Positions 6,017 to 6,984 of a stretch of 6,984 nt of DNA are shown piece after piece. How positions within the stretch are numbered: position 1 is the stretch's first letter; every line of letters starts with the position of its first letter. The notes beneath the pieces were generated by a model. The model made no database searches. It was given only the letters and a program-made list of their open reading frames with translations, and was not told the origin of the DNA. The position numbers were made by a program, and so were the translations under genes. The DNA comes from Deltaproteobacteria bacterium (GTDB taxonomy: Bacteria > Desulfobacterota > DSM-4660 > Desulfatiglandales > HGW-15), in the NCBI GenBank assembly GCA_016926135.1, contig JAFGPH010000424.1:1-6984 (forward strand). The letters run 5' to 3'.

Positions 6017-6033
6017 ACCCCCCGACGGCCCCT
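5812..6033. repeat. Perfect 21-bp inverted repeat bounding a 222-bp element
   Basis: Positions 5812-5832 (starting AGGGGCCGTC, ending GGTGGTC) are the exact reverse complement of 6013-6033 (starting GACCACC, ending GACGGCCCCT), with 180 bp between. Perfect 21-bp complementarity at this distance is not expected by chance. It could be the closing helix of a non-coding RNA or the terminal inverted repeats of a non-autonomous mobile element (MITE). No clear target-site duplication is visible: left flank CGATCAA, right flank CACATGC. No transposase gene lies inside. Confidence 0.75.
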
Positions 6034-6068
6034 CACATGCCCGGCATTTGTTAACGAGCATGTGGGGG
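6030..6068 (+). promoter_or_regulatory. Hairpin competing with the right inverted-repeat arm, upstream of the glutaredoxin gene
   Basis: CACATGC at 6034-6040 pairs with GCATGTG at 6058-6064. The stem extends through 6033/6065 (U-G) and 6030-6032 with 6066-6068 to 11 bp with a 17-base loop. Its 5' strand uses 6030-6033, which are also part of the 21-bp arm, so the two folds cannot both form completely. It ends 25 bases before the glutaredoxin ribosome binding site and has no T-run, so it is not an obvious terminator. Confidence 0.4.
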
Positions 6069-6105
6069 ACGACACTGAGGAGGAGGACGAAATAAGGAGG
6101 ATAAC

Positions 6106-6351
6106 ATGGTCAAGATGTACAGCTTGAGCACTTGTGGCCACTGTAAGGCAACGAAGAAATTTCTGAACGATTGCTCCATCCAGTACGAGTTCACGGACGT
6201 GGACCTCCTGACCGGCGATGAACGGACCGCGGTCCTGGAAGACGTGAAAAAATGGAATCCCCGGTGTTCTTTCCCCACCATCATCATCGGAGACAAGGTG
6301 ATCGTGGGTTTCAAAGAAATCGAAATCAAGGAGGCGCTGGGCATCCTATGA
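6106..6351 (+). CDS. Glutaredoxin-like thiol-disulfide oxidoreductase
   Basis: An 81-residue thioredoxin-fold protein of the small glutaredoxin/NrdH-like class. The active site C10-G-H-C13 lies at the start of helix 1 after a short strand (MVKMYSLSTCGHCKATKKFL). The cis-proline loop is SFPTIIIG (55-62, Pro57) and GDKVIVGFK (62-70) is the glutaredoxin-type strand-turn. Additional Cys residues are at 23 and 54. It would pass electrons between a reductase and disulfide or mixed-disulfide substrates in the cytosol. An excellent AAGGAGG at 6094-6100, five bases before the ATG, fixes the start. The stop overlaps the start of the next gene (ATGA at 6348-6351), so the two are translationally coupled. 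Since the partner is an FTR-type reductase, this glutaredoxin is probably reduced by ferredoxin and not by glutathione; that is inferred from the pairing, which is common in anaerobes. Confidence 0.9.
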   Translation: MVKMYSLSTCGHCKATKKFLNDCSIQYEFTDVDLLTGDERTAVLEDVKKWNPRCSFPTIIIGDKVIVGFKEIEIKEALGIL

Positions 6352-6683
6352 GTGAGGCGGAAAATCTGTACGAAACCCTGAAGAAGATTCAGGAACCCAA
6401 AGGCTATTTCTTCAGCAGGGACAGAGAAAGGGTGATGGACCTCATCGAGGGGCTCCTGGAGAACAGGAGGCGTTACGGTTACATGGCCTGCCCCTGCCGG
6501 CTGGCCTCCGGGGACCGCAAGAAGGACGAGGATATCCTGTGCCCTTGCGCTTACAGGGAAGCGGACGTAAAGGAATACGGGAGCTGTTACTGCAACCTCT
6601 ACGTCACCGAGGCATGGAACGAGGGAAAGATTCCCCACGTGTACGTGCCCGAAAGAAGACCGCCCGAGAAGTCCCTCCTGTGA
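6348..6683 (+). CDS. Ferredoxin:thioredoxin reductase-type catalytic subunit ([4Fe-4S] disulfide reductase)
   Basis: A 111-residue protein matching the catalytic (beta) subunit of ferredoxin:thioredoxin reductase, which uses electrons from ferredoxin and a [4Fe-4S] cluster next to a redox disulfide to reduce a thioredoxin-fold partner. The three-pair Cys signature is complete: C48-P-C50, C65-P-C67 and C80-Y-C82. By family precedent, four of these bind the cluster and one from the first and one from the last pair form the active disulfide. The plant/cyanobacterial CHC motif is CYC here, so the conserved His is replaced by Tyr81, as in some bacterial FTR-like proteins. There is no variable (alpha) subunit gene nearby, so it probably works alone. 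It starts inside the stop of the glutaredoxin gene (ATGA), which is its probable partner. A longer in-frame upstream start at 6252 lies within the glutaredoxin gene and is not credible. Confidence 0.92.
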   Translation: MSEAENLYETLKKIQEPKGYFFSRDRERVMDLIEGLLENRRRYGYMACPCRLASGDRKKDEDILCPCAYREADVKEYGSCYCNLYVTEAWNEGKIPHVYVPERRPPEKSLL

Positions 6684-6984
6684 ACGGCGAGGACGGCGAA
6701 GGGTTCATTTTTTCCTTGCATTCCCGGGTGTACGGGGCTATAGTCATCTCCGCCTTGAAGGTCTGGTACGCCTTGAAGGCGTTTCCTTTCAGATAGTCCG
6801 CTTCCTTTTGATATAACTCGCATCACGATAAGAAGCACGAGATGCAGGGCGCCGATGGGCCTGGAATCAGTCCTCTTTTGCGCCCCCGATTCTTCTGCTG
6901 TCAGAGTCCCTGCTGACGGTTGGTCGATTCTTTCTGGACGAGTACCGGGATGCTTTCCCCTGGTCGGGGCCCTTGTCATAGAAG
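6684..6984. other. Right-edge region without a complete gene; possible minus-strand coding remnant
   Basis: No full gene is supported in these 301 bp. A T-run at 6708-6713 follows the reductase stop but lacks a good stem. On the minus strand, 6822 down to about 6712 reads like protein in one frame (ELYQKEADYLKGNAFKAY, continuing QTFKAEMTIAPYTREC), with no start codon upstream: the frame is closed by TGA at 6825-6823. An 11-bp direct repeat, CGCCTTGAAGG at 6751-6761 and 6769-6779, sits in it 18 bases apart, which is in frame. It may be a decayed gene end. The remaining 160 bases to the edge show nothing I can identify. Confidence 0.4.

Larger units (their letters stand above)
5752..6105. other. 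354-bp non-coding region dominated by a large structured element
   Basis: I see no credible gene between the rhodanese-ferritin stop and the glutaredoxin start. Most of the space is a 222-bp element closed by a perfect 21-bp inverted repeat (separate entry). Inside it, read on the plus strand, are these stems: 5837-5844 with 5853-5862 (8 bp with a 2-base bulge), GGGAC 5870-5874 with GTCCC 5937-5941 enclosing two hairpins (5876-5885 with 5897-5904, and GGCTG 5906-5910 with CAGCC 5930-5934 containing CCCG-AAA-CGGG), and GTAAAA 5949-5954 with TTTTAC 5962-5967. CAGG 5836-5839 can pair with CCTG 6006-6009. This density of nested complementarity suggests a structured RNA or a folded mobile element; it may form part of the leader of the glutaredoxin operon. 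Confidence 0.5.

Noticed and set aside
5760..6040. CRISPR array, integron attC or retron interpretation of the repeats
   Set aside because: There are no regularly spaced repeats, no attC core sites (RYYYAAC/GTTRRRY) in the right places, and no reverse transcriptase or integrase gene in the window.
5732..6061. 109-codon minus-strand frame across the structured element
   Set aside because: There is no ribosome binding site or recognisable motif; it covers inverted repeats and is antisense to the end of the rhodanese-ferritin gene.
6599..6979. 126-codon minus-strand frame at the right edge
   Set aside because: It overlaps the reductase gene antisense; its composition is unlike a protein, and a different minus-strand frame looks more coding-like.

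Overview
The window looks like a chromosomal segment of a GC-rich, anaerobic bacterium, most plausibly a Desulfobacterota (deltaproteobacterial) lineage. This is an inference from gene content: a rhodanese that appears to use selenocysteine, a rubrerythrin-type di-iron domain, a glutaredoxin paired with a ferredoxin:thioredoxin-reductase-type subunit, and GT81-like glycosyltransferases next to a bacterial glycogen synthase. No rRNA or taxonomic marker is present.

Left half (1-4408, minus strand): a tightly packed operon is read right to left. It holds a GT2/GT81-like glycosyltransferase (4408-3131), a second GT81-like glucosyl-3-phosphoglycerate-synthase-type transferase (3134-1872) and a GlgA-type glycogen synthase (1872-409). 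The three genes overlap as ATGA and TAATG, so translational coupling is likely. A GC-rich hairpin follows glgA, and then comes the start of an exported protein of unknown function that runs off the left edge. Together the three transferases suggest synthesis of a glucosylglycerate-type solute or an alpha-glucan/oligosaccharide primed on a glycerate acceptor.

Middle (4409-4917): a 342-bp divergent intergenic region contains inverted repeats, a two-part direct repeat and a candidate sigma70 promoter facing right. It is followed by a 49-codon piece that is unmistakably the C-terminal end of a thioredoxin reductase with the rest missing.

Right half (4918-6683, plus strand): the main discovery is a 277-residue rhodanese-ferritin-like fusion. 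Its catalytic cysteine codon is an in-frame TGA at 5137-5139, followed directly by an extended hairpin with the geometry of a bacterial SECIS. It is best read as a selenoprotein, not as two broken ORFs. Next comes a 354-bp non-coding stretch that carries a perfect 21-bp inverted repeat enclosing about 180 bp of nested hairpins (candidate structured RNA or MITE-like element). A second hairpin that competes with its right arm lies just before a glutaredoxin-like gene overlapped by an FTR-like [4Fe-4S] disulfide reductase gene. The gene set reads as a thiol/selenol redox island: TrxR remnant, Sec-rhodanese with di-iron domain, glutaredoxin and ferredoxin-linked disulfide reductase. The last 300 bp hold no complete gene.
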